A DNA stretch of 64,000 nt, from positions 2,542,001 to 2,606,000 of the forward strand of contig NZ_JAGQAG010000001.1 of NCBI RefSeq assembly GCF_021405525.1. Direction: 5' to 3'. Of this stretch, positions 27,847 through 38,619 are shown one piece after another. Numbering within the stretch: position 1 is the stretch's first letter; each line of letters begins with the position of its first letter. Below the pieces are notes generated by a model, which worked only from the letters and a program-made list of their open reading frames with translations, was not told the origin of the DNA and made no database searches. A program made the position numbers and the translations under genes. This stretch comes from Ruegeria pomeroyi (lineage in GTDB: Bacteria > Pseudomonadota > Alphaproteobacteria > Rhodobacterales > Rhodobacteraceae).

Positions 27847-29823
27847 TCAGTTCAGACCCAGCCGCGCCTTCTTGTCATCGGCCCATTTCATGATGACCAT
27901 GTCAAAGGTCAGCGCCATCAGCGTCACGCAGATGCCCAGAACAAAGTTCTTGCCCAGATCGGTCCCTGCCAGTGTCCGCTGCAACTCCTGCCCAAGGTCC
28001 TGGGTACCGATGAAGGCGGCGATGATCACCATGAAGAACGCGAACATGATCGCCTGGTTGAACCCCACCGCCATGGTCGGCAGCGCCAGCGGCAGTTGCA
28101 CATTCCACAGTTTCTGCATCCGGGTGGCGCCCGACATGTCGGCGGCCTCGGTCATCTCGTCGGGCACGTTGCGCAGCCCCTCGATCGTGTAGCGCACCAA
28201 GGGCACCATGGAAAAGATCAGGATCGACATCACGACCGAGGTCGCGGTGATGCCGAACAGCATGATCGCCGGGATCAGGTAGATGAAGCTGGGAAAGGTC
28301 TGCGCCGTATCACAGGCCAGCAGCACCGCATTGGCCGTCTTTTCCTTGCGCGCGGCGACGATGCCGATCGGCACCCCCAAGAGCAGCGCGATACTGACGG
28401 CCGCCAGCACCGAATAGAGCGTGATCACCGAGCGATCCCACCAGCCGGTCAGCGCGACGAGGCCAAAAAATACCGCCGCCAGCACCGCCTCGCGCCGCCC
28501 CGCCACCAGCAGTGCGGCCGCCGAGACCAGCAGAACAAAGGCCACGGTCGGAATACTCAGCATGAAATCGCGCAGCGGGTTCAGCACCCAGATGTTCAGC
28601 ACATAGCGGATCGAATTGGTGATCGACTGCACCAGGTCAATGGCCAGAAAGTTCTTGATCAGCGTGTCGATTTCCTTGCCCTGCGACCAGGATTGCTTGC
28701 GTCCGACCTCGGACAGGATCGGCACGAACTGGGCGATCAGGGTAAAGCCGACAAAGGCGCCGATAGCCATCAGCAGGAACTTGTGCCGGATCCAGAAGGG
28801 CGTTCCGCGCTCGAAATGCTCGGGCAGCTTGACCACCCAGGCCTTGGACATGCGGTCCAGCGTCACCGCCAGAAGCACGATGGTCACCCCGATCTCGAAC
28901 GAGCGGCCGATCTTGAAACTGCCCATCATCGCCAGCAGCTTGGCCCCCAGCCCCGGCATGCCGATAAAGGCGGTCAGGACCACCATCGCCAGACACAGCA
29001 TGATGACCTGGTTGACGCCCACCAGGATCTCGGTCCGGGCGGCGGGGATATAGACATGGCGCAGCATCTGCCAGCGGGTGCAGCCGCTCATCTTGCCGGC
29101 CTCGACCACTTCGGGGCTGACCTTTTGCAGACCCAGCGTGGTCATCAGGATCATCGGGGGGATCGCATAGACGGTGGTCGCCACCGCCCCCGCGGTTGGT
29201 CCCACCTTGAAGAAGATCACCGCCGGCAAGAGGTAGGTGAAGAACGGCAGCGTCTGCAACACCGCCAGCACCGGGCGCAGCACCGCGTCAAAGCTGGGGG
29301 ATTTCCAGGCCGTGATGCCCAGGACCAGCCCGATGACAAAGGCCAGCGGTGCCGCAACGACCAGCACCGACATGGTCTGCATCGCGATGTCCCATTGCCC
29401 GATCATCGCCGTCCAGACAAAGGTGCCCCCCGCCAGCAGCGCCATGCGCCAGCCGCCCAGGTAATAGCCCACCACCGCCGCCATGGCGGCAATCGCGCTC
29501 CAGGGGATGGGGCCGATATTGGGCCAGCGCCGCTTGCCGAACAGCAGGTTGGCAGTGGCGTCCAGCACCACCTCAAGCCCGTCGGTCAGCAGACGGGTCA
29601 GCGCCAGCAGGCCCAGATCGTCCTTGACGAAGTTGAAAATCGCGTCGAGCCAGGTTGCAAAGGGCGGAATGATCGCCTCGGGCAGCCGGTGCAGCCATGC
29701 GGGCAACAGCCCGACATAGTGCAGCAGCGTCATCGCCACCGCCAGACCGATCATGGCCAGACCCAGCGTCTTGCGCGGCAGCGCCGGGGCGGTTGTGGCG
29801 GCTTCTGTGGTTGTCGCCGTCAT
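27847..29823 (-). CDS. tmoW: TMAO ABC importer, duplicated permease subunit
   Basis: 658-aa inner-membrane permease of the ProW/OpuAB class with two BPD_transp_1 domains in one chain. The cytoplasmic EAA loop occurs twice, as VEAGKMSGCTRWQML (about 240) and TEAADMSGATRMQKL (about 565), showing an internal duplication. It starts on the last base of the ATPase stop (TGATG), so the two are coupled. The letter W follows the Pro/Cho usage (W permease, V ATPase); published Tmo lettering may differ. The TMAO substrate is inferred from tmm and tdm in the same block; glycine betaine/choline importers share the fold. Confidence 0.88.
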   Translation of the reverse strand: MTATTTEAATTAPALPRKTLGLAMIGLAVAMTLLHYVGLLPAWLHRLPEAIIPPFATWLDAIFNFVKDDLGLLALTRLLTDGLEVVLDATANLLFGKRRWPNIGPIPWSAIAAMAAVVGYYLGGWRMALLAGGTFVWTAMIGQWDIAMQTMSVLVVAAPLAFVIGLVLGITAWKSPSFDAVLRPVLAVLQTLPFFTYLLPAVIFFKVGPTAGAVATTVYAIPPMILMTTLGLQKVSPEVVEAGKMSGCTRWQMLRHVYIPAARTEILVGVNQVIMLCLAMVVLTAFIGMPGLGAKLLAMMGSFKIGRSFEIGVTIVLLAVTLDRMSKAWVVKLPEHFERGTPFWIRHKFLLMAIGAFVGFTLIAQFVPILSEVGRKQSWSQGKEIDTLIKNFLAIDLVQSITNSIRYVLNIWVLNPLRDFMLSIPTVAFVLLVSAAALLVAGRREAVLAAVFFGLVALTGWWDRSVITLYSVLAAVSIALLLGVPIGIVAARKEKTANAVLLACDTAQTFPSFIYLIPAIMLFGITATSVVMSILIFSMVPLVRYTIEGLRNVPDEMTEAADMSGATRMQKLWNVQLPLALPTMAVGFNQAIMFAFFMVIIAAFIGTQDLGQELQRTLAGTDLGKNFVLGICVTLMALTFDMVIMKWADDKKARLGLN

Positions 29824-30836
29824 CAGCTTGCCTTCAGCAGGATGTCGAGCGCGCCCTGACGGTCGAGCGCACCGATCACCTGCCCCTTGTCGGCAACCGG
29901 GATCAGGTCGCGGCTGTCATTGACCAACAGGCGGGCCAGCTGCTGTACCGTGGCCCCGGCCTCGACCGGCTGGCCTTCGCCCGCCACGCCCGCGCGCGCC
30001 AGAACACCGGCATGCACCACGCGGGCCTTGTCGATCTCTTCGGTGAACTTGGCGACATAGTCGGTGGTCGGGTTCATCACGATCTGGTCGGGCGTGTCGC
30101 ATTGTTCGACCGCGCCGTCCTTCATGATGGCGATCCGGTCGGCCAGACGCAGCGCCTCGTCGAAATCATGGGTGATGAAGACGATGGTCTTGCCCAGCAT
30201 CGCCTGAAGCCGCAGGAACTCGTCCTGCATCTCGCGCCGGATCAGCGGGTCCAGCGCCGAAAACGGCTCGTCCAGGAACCAGATATCGGGTTCGATCGCC
30301 AGGCTGCGGGCAATGCCGACGCGCTGCTGCTGACCGCCGCTCAGCTCGCGCGGGAAATAATCCTCGCGCCCGGCAAGGCCCACAAGTTCGATCACCTCCA
30401 GCGCGCGTTTGCGCCGGGTGTGCCGGTCCTGCCCGCGCATTTCCAGCGGAAAGGCTACATTGTCCAGCACCGTGCGATGCGGCAACAGACCAAAGGACTG
30501 GAACACCATGCCCATCTTGTTGCGGCGCAGCTCGATCAGATCCTTTTCGCTCAGATCCCCGATGATCTGCCCATCGACCTCGATACTGCCGCCAGTGATC
30601 TCGTGCAGGCGCGAGAAACAGCGCACCAGCGTCGACTTGCCCGAGCCCGAAAGGCCCATGATCACCAGCATCTCGCCCCGCGCCACATCCAGCGAGACAT
30701 CCCGCACCCCGGCGATATAGCCGTCGGCGCGGATATCTTCGAACGACCGGCCCGGTTGCAGCGTTTTCAGGTAACCGACCGGATCCTTGCCAAATATCTT
30801 CCACACATTCCTTGCCGAGATGACAGGACTGCCCAT
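29823..30836 (-). CDS. tmoV: TMAO ABC importer, ATPase subunit
   Basis: Predicted 337-aa ATPase of the ProV/OpuAA class. Walker A GLSGSGKS is at 61-68, followed by a Q-loop region, the LSGGQQQRVGIA signature, and Walker B with DEPFSALD. A C-terminal CBS-like regulatory module covers roughly residues 265-337 (LLVNDSRDLIPVAD), as in osmolyte transporters. The ATG at 30836 has AAGG eight bases upstream; a GTG three codons earlier is less likely. It is the middle gene of the X-V-W operon. Confidence 0.9.
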   Translation of the reverse strand: MGSPVISARNVWKIFGKDPVGYLKTLQPGRSFEDIRADGYIAGVRDVSLDVARGEMLVIMGLSGSGKSTLVRCFSRLHEITGGSIEVDGQIIGDLSEKDLIELRRNKMGMVFQSFGLLPHRTVLDNVAFPLEMRGQDRHTRRKRALEVIELVGLAGREDYFPRELSGGQQQRVGIARSLAIEPDIWFLDEPFSALDPLIRREMQDEFLRLQAMLGKTIVFITHDFDEALRLADRIAIMKDGAVEQCDTPDQIVMNPTTDYVAKFTEEIDKARVVHAGVLARAGVAGEGQPVEAGATVQQLARLLVNDSRDLIPVADKGQVIGALDRQGALDILLKAS

Positions 30837-30919
30837 GAACCTCACCTTTCAAGAGAAATGGCTTGTCCGACCGCAGGTGCCGGACAAGCGCGATGGTCTG
30901 TCGTTCTCAGGTGAACGGC

Positions 30920-31968
<1,049 letters not shown>

Positions 31969-32067
31969 ATATTTTTCACTGCAGTAGAATGTTACATTTT
32001 TTAGGACTGAATCCGATGCCCGTTTTTTGGGCAGTGAACCACGGGTTGGGCAGTCTCCAAACGGATC

Positions 32068-32093
32068 GCGGCGCGATGAAGGCATCGCGCCGC
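32068..32093 (-). terminator. Hairpin downstream of the peptide ABC operon
   Basis: GCGGCGCGATG-AAGG-CATCGCGCCGC is a perfect 11-bp stem, about 120 bp after the last gene of the leftward operon. It lacks a T-run. Confidence 0.55.
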
Positions 32094-32211
32094 ATTGTTC
32101 AGAAAGAGCATGAAGGTGATCGGCCTTACCGTTGAAATATCATCATTTATCAACGTACGGATACGAAGGGGTCAAGCCAGACCTGACGCGTTCTTTTCGT
32201 GTCCCGACCGG

Positions 32212-32976
32212 TCAAACCGGTTGCGCGCCCGGCGCGACCGAGGCCGCCAGCAGGTCTCGGGTATAGGCATGCTCGGCCCGCATCGCGCGCAGGGCCTCGA
32301 CCCCCATCACCTCGACGATCTCGCCATCCTTCATCACCGCCAGCCGGTCACACATGTGACCGATCACCGCCAGATCGTGACTGACCATCAGATAGGTCAG
32401 CTTGTGTTCCTCGCGCAGATCGGTGAGCAGATTGAGGATCTCGGCCTGAACCGAGACATCCAGCGCCGAGGTCGGCTCGTCCAAGAGCAGGATCTCGGGC
32501 TCGCCCGCCAACGCGCGGGCAATCGCCACCCGCTGCCGCTGACCGCCCGAGAGCTGGTGCGGATAGCGAAAGCGGAACCGCCCGCCCAGCCCGACATCGT
32601 CCAACAGACGCCGCACGCGGGCGTCAATATCGGGGATGCCGTGCAGATGCAGGGTTTCCGACAGGACCTGATCCACCGAATGGCGCGGATGCAGCGAGGC
32701 ATAGGGGTCCTGAAACACCATCTGCACCTTGCGGAAGAAGGCACGGTCACGCTTGCCGCCCGCCAGTGCCTGACCGTCGATATCGACCCGGCCCGACCAA
32801 TCTGGCGCCAGCCCGGTGATCGCCCGCAGGATGGTGGACTTGCCCGAGCCACTTTCCCCCACCAGGCCAAAGCTCTCGCCGCGCGCCACCGAGAAACTGG
32901 CGCCGCGCACCGCGTCGACCCGGTCGGGGCCATGGCCGAACCAAACGTTCAGCCCCTCGATCTCGATCATGCTCAT
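32212..32976 (-). CDS. Peptide ABC importer ATPase (DppF/OppF-like)
   Basis: 254-aa ATPase that powers uptake of di- or oligopeptides. Walker A GESGSGKS is at about 40-47, then the LSGGQRQRVAIA signature, LLLDEPTSALD at Walker B, and the H-loop in VSHDLAVIG. It lacks most of the C-terminal oligopeptide/dipeptide extension usual in DppF (about 320 aa), so it is a short form. It overlaps the paired ATPase gene as ATGA. It is the last gene of a six-gene leftward operon headed by a dipeptidase. Confidence 0.9.
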   Translation of the reverse strand: MSMIEIEGLNVWFGHGPDRVDAVRGASFSVARGESFGLVGESGSGKSTILRAITGLAPDWSGRVDIDGQALAGGKRDRAFFRKVQMVFQDPYASLHPRHSVDQVLSETLHLHGIPDIDARVRRLLDDVGLGGRFRFRYPHQLSGGQRQRVAIARALAGEPEILLLDEPTSALDVSVQAEILNLLTDLREEHKLTYLMVSHDLAVIGHMCDRLAVMKDGEIVEVMGVEALRAMRAEHAYTRDLLAASVAPGAQPV

Positions 32977-33827
32977 GCCCGGCCTCCGACGCTTGGCGCC
33001 TCGGACCAGGCGGGATCGCGGCTCAGCACCTCCAGCTTGGCGCGCGGCTGGTCCAGCCGCGGCAGCGAGTTCAACAGGCCCCGCGTATAGGGATGCGTCG
33101 CCTGATGCAGCTTGTCGGCGTCGCAGACCTCGACGATGCGGCCCGCATACATGATCAGAACCCGGTCGCAGAATTCGGACACCAGATTGAGGTCGTGACT
33201 GATGAAGATCAGCCCCATGCCGCGCTGTTTCACCAGATCGTCCATGATGTTCAGCACCTGCCGCTGCACCGACACGTCCAGCGCCGAGGTCGGCTCGTCC
33301 GCGATCAGGATCTGCGGGTTGGGGATCAGCATCATCGCGATCATGATGCGCTGGCCCATGCCTCCCGAAACCTCGTGCGGATAGGCCCGCATCACCCGTT
33401 CAGGGTCGCGGATCGACACCGCGTCAAGCATCTCCAGCGAGCGTTTGCGCGCCTCTGCCTTGCCCACCTTGTTATGCAGCAGATAGGCCTCCATGATCTG
33501 ATCGCCCACGCGCATCACCGGGTTCAGCGAGAACTTGGGGTCCTGCATCACCATCGAGATGCGTTCGCCTCGCACCGCGCGCATGTCCTTTTCGCTCAGG
33601 TCCAGCAGGTTCTGCCCTTCCAGCGCGATCCGGTCAGCCTCGATCATCCCCGGCGGGCGGATCAGGCGCAGGATGGCGCGGCCGGTCATCGACTTGCCCG
33701 AGCCGCTTTCGCCCACGATGCCCAGCCGCTCGCGTCCCAGCGAGAAGGATATGCCGCGCACCGCCTCGACCACGCCCTGACGGGTGGGGAACTTGACCCA
33801 CAGGTTTTCCACGTCCAAGAGGCTCAT
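32973..33827 (-). CDS. Peptide ABC importer ATPase (DppD/OppD-like)
   Basis: Predicted 284-aa partner ATPase. Walker A GESGSGKS is at 39-46, followed by VMQDPKFSLNPVM, VSGGMGQRIMIA as signature, and LIADEPTSALD at Walker B. The C-terminal oligopeptide-binding extension (THPYTRGLLNSLP) is present. The frame is open further upstream, but the ATG at 33827 forms an ATGA overlap with the permease stop and begins MSLLDVENL as usual. With its shorter neighbour it makes the heterodimeric motor. Confidence 0.92.
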   Translation of the reverse strand: MSLLDVENLWVKFPTRQGVVEAVRGISFSLGRERLGIVGESGSGKSMTGRAILRLIRPPGMIEADRIALEGQNLLDLSEKDMRAVRGERISMVMQDPKFSLNPVMRVGDQIMEAYLLHNKVGKAEARKRSLEMLDAVSIRDPERVMRAYPHEVSGGMGQRIMIAMMLIPNPQILIADEPTSALDVSVQRQVLNIMDDLVKQRGMGLIFISHDLNLVSEFCDRVLIMYAGRIVEVCDADKLHQATHPYTRGLLNSLPRLDQPRAKLEVLSRDPAWSEAPSVGGRA

Positions 33828-34738
33828 TGACTGCCCTCCTTGGGGTCGAGCACGTCGCGCAACCCGTCGCCCAGCAGGTTGAACGCAAGGCTGACAGTAA
33901 AGATCGCCAACCCCGGCATGGTGGCAACCCACCAGTGATCGAGGATGAAGCGGCGCCCCTCGGAGATCATCGCGCCCCATTCCGGGCTGGGTGGCTGCGC
34001 GCCCAGACCGAGAAAGCCCAGGCCAGCGGCGGCGAGGATGATCCCCGCCATGTCCAGCGTCACCCGCACGATCAGCGACGAGATGCAAAGCGGCCAGATA
34101 TGCCGGGTGATGATCCGCACCGGGCTTGCCCCCTGCAGGCGCACCGCGCTGATATAGTCCGAGGCGCGGATGGTCAGTGTCTCGGCCCGCGCCATGCGCG
34201 CATAGGGCGGCCAGGCGGTGAGCGAGATCGCCAGCACCGCGTTTTCGATCCCCGCGCCCAGCGCCGCCACAAAGGCCAGCGCCAGCACCAGCCGGGGAAA
34301 GGCCAGAAAGATATCGGTGATCCGCATCAGGATCACATCGACCCAGCCGCCGACATAGCCCGCCACGGTGCCCACCAACAGCCCCGCCACAGGCGCGATC
34401 AAGGCGACCAGCGCCACGATATAAAGGGTGATGCGGCTGCCATAGATCAAGCGGCTCAGGATATCGCGGCCCAGGCTGTCGGTGCCGAACGGATGGCCGG
34501 GGCTGCCCAGCGGCTGCAACCGGTTGCCCAGGTTCTGCACATAGGGATCATGCGGTGCCAGAAAGGGCGCAAACAGCGCCATCAGCACGAGCGCCACCAG
34601 AATGCCCAGCCCGAACATCGCCATGGTATTGCCGCGCAGGGTCAGCCAGCCCTTGTAAAGGCTGGCCAGCCGCGCATGACGGCGCGAGGTCGGCTCGTCG
34701 GTCAAGAGCCATTGCCGCAAGGTGAGTGTTTCGCTCAT
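33824..34738 (-). CDS. Peptide ABC importer permease (DppC-like)
   Basis: 304-aa inner-membrane permease with an N-terminal OppC-type TM segment (TMAMFGLGILVALVLMALF), the HPFGTDSLGRDILSRLIYG signature, and about six helices. The EAA-like cytoplasmic loop (SAVRLQGASPVRIITRHIWP) is near residue 200. It overlaps both neighbours by ATGA junctions. Confidence 0.92.
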   Translation of the reverse strand: MSETLTLRQWLLTDEPTSRRHARLASLYKGWLTLRGNTMAMFGLGILVALVLMALFAPFLAPHDPYVQNLGNRLQPLGSPGHPFGTDSLGRDILSRLIYGSRITLYIVALVALIAPVAGLLVGTVAGYVGGWVDVILMRITDIFLAFPRLVLALAFVAALGAGIENAVLAISLTAWPPYARMARAETLTIRASDYISAVRLQGASPVRIITRHIWPLCISSLIVRVTLDMAGIILAAAGLGFLGLGAQPPSPEWGAMISEGRRFILDHWWVATMPGLAIFTVSLAFNLLGDGLRDVLDPKEGSQ

Positions 34739-35793
34739 TTCGCCCTCGGATCGAAGACCCGGTAGAGCAGGTCGGAAAAGAGATTGAGACAGATGAAGAT
34801 CAGCCCCACCACGACGGTTCCGCCCAGAACGGCGTTCATGTCGGCGCTGAGGAGAGCGGTGGTGATATAGCTGCCGATCCCTGGCCAGCTGAAGATGATC
34901 TCGGTCAGCACCGACCCTTCGAGCAGGTTGGCATAGCTCAGCGCGATCACCGTGATCAACTGTACGCGGATGTTGCGAAAGGCATGACCCCAGATCACCT
35001 GCCGCTCGGACATGCCCTTGACGCGGGCGGTGGTGATGTATTCCGCCGACAACTGCTCCAGCATGAAGGATCGCGTCATGCGGCTGATATAGGCCAGCGA
35101 GTAATAGCCCAGCAGCGTTGCGGGCAGGATGATATGGGAAAAGGCGTTGCGGAACACGCCCCAGTCGCCGGCGATGGCACTGTCGATCAGGATCATGCCG
35201 GTGCGCGAGGGCACGATGTCCTGGTAAAAGATATCGAGCCGCCCCGGCCCGCCGACCCAGCCCAGCACGCCGTAAAACACCAGCAAGCCCATCAGGCCCA
35301 GCCAGAAGATCGGCATCGAATAGCCCACCAGCGCCACCACGCGGGCGATCTGGTCGATCCAGCTGCCCCGGCGCACGGCGGCGATGACGCCCAGCGGCAC
35401 GCCCAAAAGCACGCCGATCAGCGTGCCCAGCGTGGCCAGTTCCAGCGTGGCGGGAAAGACGCGGGCGATATCCTCGGACACTGGGCGCGCGTTCAGCAGC
35501 GACATGCCGAAATCGCCATGCAGCACATCCCAGAGATAATAGAGAAACTGCACCAACAGCGGCTTGTCGAGGCCAAGCTGCTCGTAGACCGCGTCATAGG
35601 TGGATTGGCTGGCGCGTTCGCCCACGATCGCCAGCACCGGGTCGATCGGCATGACCCGACCAATGACGAAGGTGACAAAGAGCAGCCCCAGCATGGTGAT
35701 CGAGACCGACCCCAATGCCACCAGGACCCCCTTCAGCCAAGGGGCGAGAGACGCGCGAACGCGCCTCTCGCGAGTGTTTTCCGTCAGTGCCAT
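34735..35793 (-). CDS. Peptide ABC importer permease (DppB-like)
   Basis: 352-aa permease of the DppB/OppB class. It has a TM helix near residues 24-48, the DKPLLVQFLYYLWDVLHGDFG region, and the C-terminal loop TTARVKGMSERQVIWGHAFRN that contacts the ATPase. It is slightly longer than the usual 310-340 aa because of a basic N-terminus. The gene abuts the binding-protein gene directly. Confidence 0.92.
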   Translation of the reverse strand: MALTENTRERRVRASLAPWLKGVLVALGSVSITMLGLLFVTFVIGRVMPIDPVLAIVGERASQSTYDAVYEQLGLDKPLLVQFLYYLWDVLHGDFGMSLLNARPVSEDIARVFPATLELATLGTLIGVLLGVPLGVIAAVRRGSWIDQIARVVALVGYSMPIFWLGLMGLLVFYGVLGWVGGPGRLDIFYQDIVPSRTGMILIDSAIAGDWGVFRNAFSHIILPATLLGYYSLAYISRMTRSFMLEQLSAEYITTARVKGMSERQVIWGHAFRNIRVQLITVIALSYANLLEGSVLTEIIFSWPGIGSYITTALLSADMNAVLGGTVVVGLIFICLNLFSDLLYRVFDPRAK

Positions 35794-37398
35794 TTACTTG
35801 GTGACTTGCCAGTAGGACGCCGAGGTGATGGCCTGCCCGGTCGAGAAGTTCATCACGTTGTCGCGCTGCGCCGATTGCTCGATCTGCTGGAACATGACGA
35901 CAAAGGGCGAGGTTTCGCGGAACTCGGCCTGGATCTCGTCATACATCTTGGCGCGAATGTCGCGATCGTTCTCGATGACCGCTGCGGCGGTCTTTTCGGT
36001 CAGCCCGCCGGTGTCCCAGCTGTTGCGCCATGCCAGGAGGCCGGTTGCCTGGGCCGCGTCGGAATTGTCCGGGTTATAGGCAAAGGTACCCGCATTGGTG
36101 TGCGGATCGGGATAGTCCGGTCCCCAGGCGCCCAGATAGACATCCAGTTCCCGCGCGCGGTAGCGTCCGAGGATCTGCTTGGCCGTACCGATGGTGATGT
36201 TCATCTTGATCCCCACCTGCCCCAGCGAGTTCTGCAGCGACTGGGCGATCTCGATGCGTTCCTGCGCCTCGCGCACGCCGACCTCGATCTCCATGCCTTC
36301 GGGAATGCCCGCCTCGGCCAAGAGCGCCTTGGCCTTTTCCACGTCATAGGTGAACGGTGCGGCGTCCGAGGCCCCCAGATAGGTCTGCGGCAGGAAGTTC
36401 TGGTGGATCGTATACTGACCGCTGAGGAAGCTGTTCTTCATCCCTTCGTAATCGATCAGGTACTTGAAGGCCTGCCGTACCTGCGGCTTGCTGAGTTCGG
36501 GGTGCTTCTGGCTGAGCGAGACATACATCAGCCGCCCCTTCAGCTCTTCCTCGACCTTGACGCCCTCGGCGTCGCGAACGCCCGCGATATCCTCGGGGTT
36601 GAGGTTGCGGGCGATGTCGATATCGCCACGCTCCAGCAGCAGACGCTGGCTGGCGCTTTCCTGCACGTGGCGCACGATCACGCGCTCCATCGCCGGGGCA
36701 CCGCGGTAATAATCGGGGTTCGACTGGATGGTCACGCTTTCATTCGGCTTCCAGCTGACCAGCTTGTAGGCGCCCGACCCGGCGGTGTTGGTCTTGAGCC
36801 AGGTATTGCCCATGTCGCCATCCTGCTCGTTCGCCATGACGACGTCCTTGTCGACAATGCCGCCGATGGTCGCCGTCAGACAGTTCAGCACAAACGAGGT
36901 CGCATAGGGTTTGTCGGTGGTGATGGTGACCGTGTTGCCTTCGGCCTTGATGGTCTCGGCCACGTTTTCGGCGGTAAAGCCGAACTGGGTCAGGATGAAT
37001 GCGGGCGTCTTGTTCAGGATCACCGCCCGTTGCAACGAGAATTCCACATCCTCGGCGCGCACCGGGTTGCCGGAATGGAATTTCAGCCCCTCGCGGATGG
37101 TAAAGGTGATCGAGCGCTTGTCCTCGCTCACCGTCCAGCTTTCGGCGATCTCGGGCTGATAACCCGCCTTCAGGTTCATCGGATCGAAGTTGACCAGTTT
37201 CATATAGACATTGCGGCTGACATCCGAGCCCGCGAATTCAAAGCTCTCGGCCGGATCCAGCGTGGTGATATCGTCGATCCGGTTCGCGATCACCAGCATG
37301 TTGGGCGGCGTCTCGGCCTGAGCCATCGGCACCGGAGCGGTCATCACGACGGCCGCGCCCAGCACGGCGGTCGATAGAAGTCGGTTCAAAGCATTCAT
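35794..37398 (-). CDS. Peptide ABC importer substrate-binding protein (SBP_bac_5)
   Basis: Predicted 534-aa periplasmic protein of extracellular solute-binding family 5. The signal peptide is NALNRLLSTAVLGAAVVMTA with an AQA cleavage site before ETPPN. Typical segments are ITTLDPAESFEFAGSDVSRNVY, EIAESWTVSEDKRSITFTIREGLKFHSG and the YPDPHTNAG region late in the chain. The ATG at 37398 has AGGA upstream; in-frame residues before it look like non-coding extension. Peptide type is not readable, but the upstream dipeptidase suggests dipeptides. Confidence 0.9.
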   Translation of the reverse strand: MNALNRLLSTAVLGAAVVMTAPVPMAQAETPPNMLVIANRIDDITTLDPAESFEFAGSDVSRNVYMKLVNFDPMNLKAGYQPEIAESWTVSEDKRSITFTIREGLKFHSGNPVRAEDVEFSLQRAVILNKTPAFILTQFGFTAENVAETIKAEGNTVTITTDKPYATSFVLNCLTATIGGIVDKDVVMANEQDGDMGNTWLKTNTAGSGAYKLVSWKPNESVTIQSNPDYYRGAPAMERVIVRHVQESASQRLLLERGDIDIARNLNPEDIAGVRDAEGVKVEEELKGRLMYVSLSQKHPELSKPQVRQAFKYLIDYEGMKNSFLSGQYTIHQNFLPQTYLGASDAAPFTYDVEKAKALLAEAGIPEGMEIEVGVREAQERIEIAQSLQNSLGQVGIKMNITIGTAKQILGRYRARELDVYLGAWGPDYPDPHTNAGTFAYNPDNSDAAQATGLLAWRNSWDTGGLTEKTAAAVIENDRDIRAKMYDEIQAEFRETSPFVVMFQQIEQSAQRDNVMNFSTGQAITSASYWQVTK

Positions 37399-37448
37399 TT
37401 TGTCTTTTCCTCTCCTGTTGTCTTGGTCTTGGTCAATTCTTGCCGCGG

Positions 37449-38507
37449 TCATGCGCCCCAGGTGCGTTCCAGCACGCGCAGCCAGTTGTCACGGCAGAGC
37501 TTGTCGATCAGCGCCGCGCCATACCCGTGATCGGCCATGGCCTGGCGCAGCACCGGCAGATCGGCAACCGTGGTCAACGCCTCGGGCACGATGGCACCGT
37601 CGTAATCCGAACCGAGGCCAACCCGGTCCTCGCCCAGGATACCCATCAAGTGATCGAGATGGCGCAACATGGTCTCGAGCGGCACATCGCTCAGCTTGCG
37701 CCCGTCTTCGCGCAGAAAGGCCACTGCGAAATTCAACCCCACCATCCCGTCGCTCTCGGCAATCGCGCGCAGCTGATCATCGGTCAGGTTGCGCGAGATG
37801 GGACAGATGGCATGGGCATTGGAATGGGTCGCCACCAGCGGTTTGTCCGAATGGCGGGCAACATCCCAGAACCCTGCCGCATTCATGTGCGACAGGTCGA
37901 TCAGAATGCCCAACTGATTGCAGCGCCGCACCAGCCGGATGCCGTGATCGGTCAGGCCGGGCCCGATATCCGGCCCCGAAGGGAAGCGGAACGGCACCCC
38001 ATGGCCAAAGATCGTGTTGCGGCTCCAGACCGGACCCAGCGAGCGCAAGCCGGCCGCGTGCAGCACGTCCAGCATATGCAGGTCCGGGTCGATCCCCTCG
38101 GCCCCTTCGATGTGAAAGATGGCGGCAATCCGGCCCGCCGCCAACGCCGCGCGCATCTCGGCCACGCTGCGGCAGACGGTCAGCGCGCCCTGGCGTTCCA
38201 GCTCGAACAGGATCGCGGCCTGGCTCAGCACCACAGGCAGCGCGTCCTCCCAGTCGATCGGTTCGGGCAGAGGCAGGTCATAGGCGGCATTGGTCATCTC
38301 GGCATCGCGGGCTTCGCGATCCATCGGCGAGGGCACGTAGACGGCAAAGAAGCCGCCGCCAAAACCGCCCGCCCGCGCCTTGGGCAGGTCGAGCGCGCCG
38401 TCGCGCCCGGTCAGGAACGCGCCTGCCTGTGCCAGCCCACCCGCGCGATACAGCTTGAGCAGGACATCGTTATGCCCGTCGATGATCGCCGGATGCGTTG
38501 CCGGCAT
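37449..38507 (-). CDS. Membrane dipeptidase family (M19) peptidase
   Basis: Predicted 352-aa zinc dipeptidase of the renal dipeptidase family. It begins with IDGHNDVLLKLY (first metal motif H-x-D near residue 10). It carries HIEGAEGIDPD (bridging Glu), LIDLSHMN and VATHSNAHAI (metal His residues), and a late GLGSDYDG motif. These enzymes cleave dipeptides, often with a D-residue or dehydro-residue at the C-terminal position. No signal peptide is visible, so it is probably cytoplasmic and acts on imported peptides. GGGAGG six bases before the ATG decides the start. It heads the importer operon and is divergent from a LysR gene. Confidence 0.9.
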   Translation of the reverse strand: MPATHPAIIDGHNDVLLKLYRAGGLAQAGAFLTGRDGALDLPKARAGGFGGGFFAVYVPSPMDREARDAEMTNAAYDLPLPEPIDWEDALPVVLSQAAILFELERQGALTVCRSVAEMRAALAAGRIAAIFHIEGAEGIDPDLHMLDVLHAAGLRSLGPVWSRNTIFGHGVPFRFPSGPDIGPGLTDHGIRLVRRCNQLGILIDLSHMNAAGFWDVARHSDKPLVATHSNAHAICPISRNLTDDQLRAIAESDGMVGLNFAVAFLREDGRKLSDVPLETMLRHLDHLMGILGEDRVGLGSDYDGAIVPEALTTVADLPVLRQAMADHGYGAALIDKLCRDNWLRVLERTWGA

Positions 38508-38576
38508 GGTGACCCTCCCCCGATGGCGGTTGCCGGGATGATAGAGGAGAAATTTGCATGGCAGAGTGAAAAATGT

Positions 38577-38591
38577 ATGAGTTGGACTCAT
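38577..38591. promoter_or_regulatory. LysR-type operator candidate ATGAGT-TGG-ACTCAT
   Basis: A perfect 6-3-6 palindrome in the 112-bp gap between the dipeptidase operon and the divergent LysR gene, 28 bp before the LysR ATG. Its T-N11-A form fits LysR-family boxes, so the adjacent regulator is the likely binder. Confidence 0.6.
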
Positions 38592-38619
38592 AGAGCTAGT
38601 CTGAATCTGAGACCACCCC

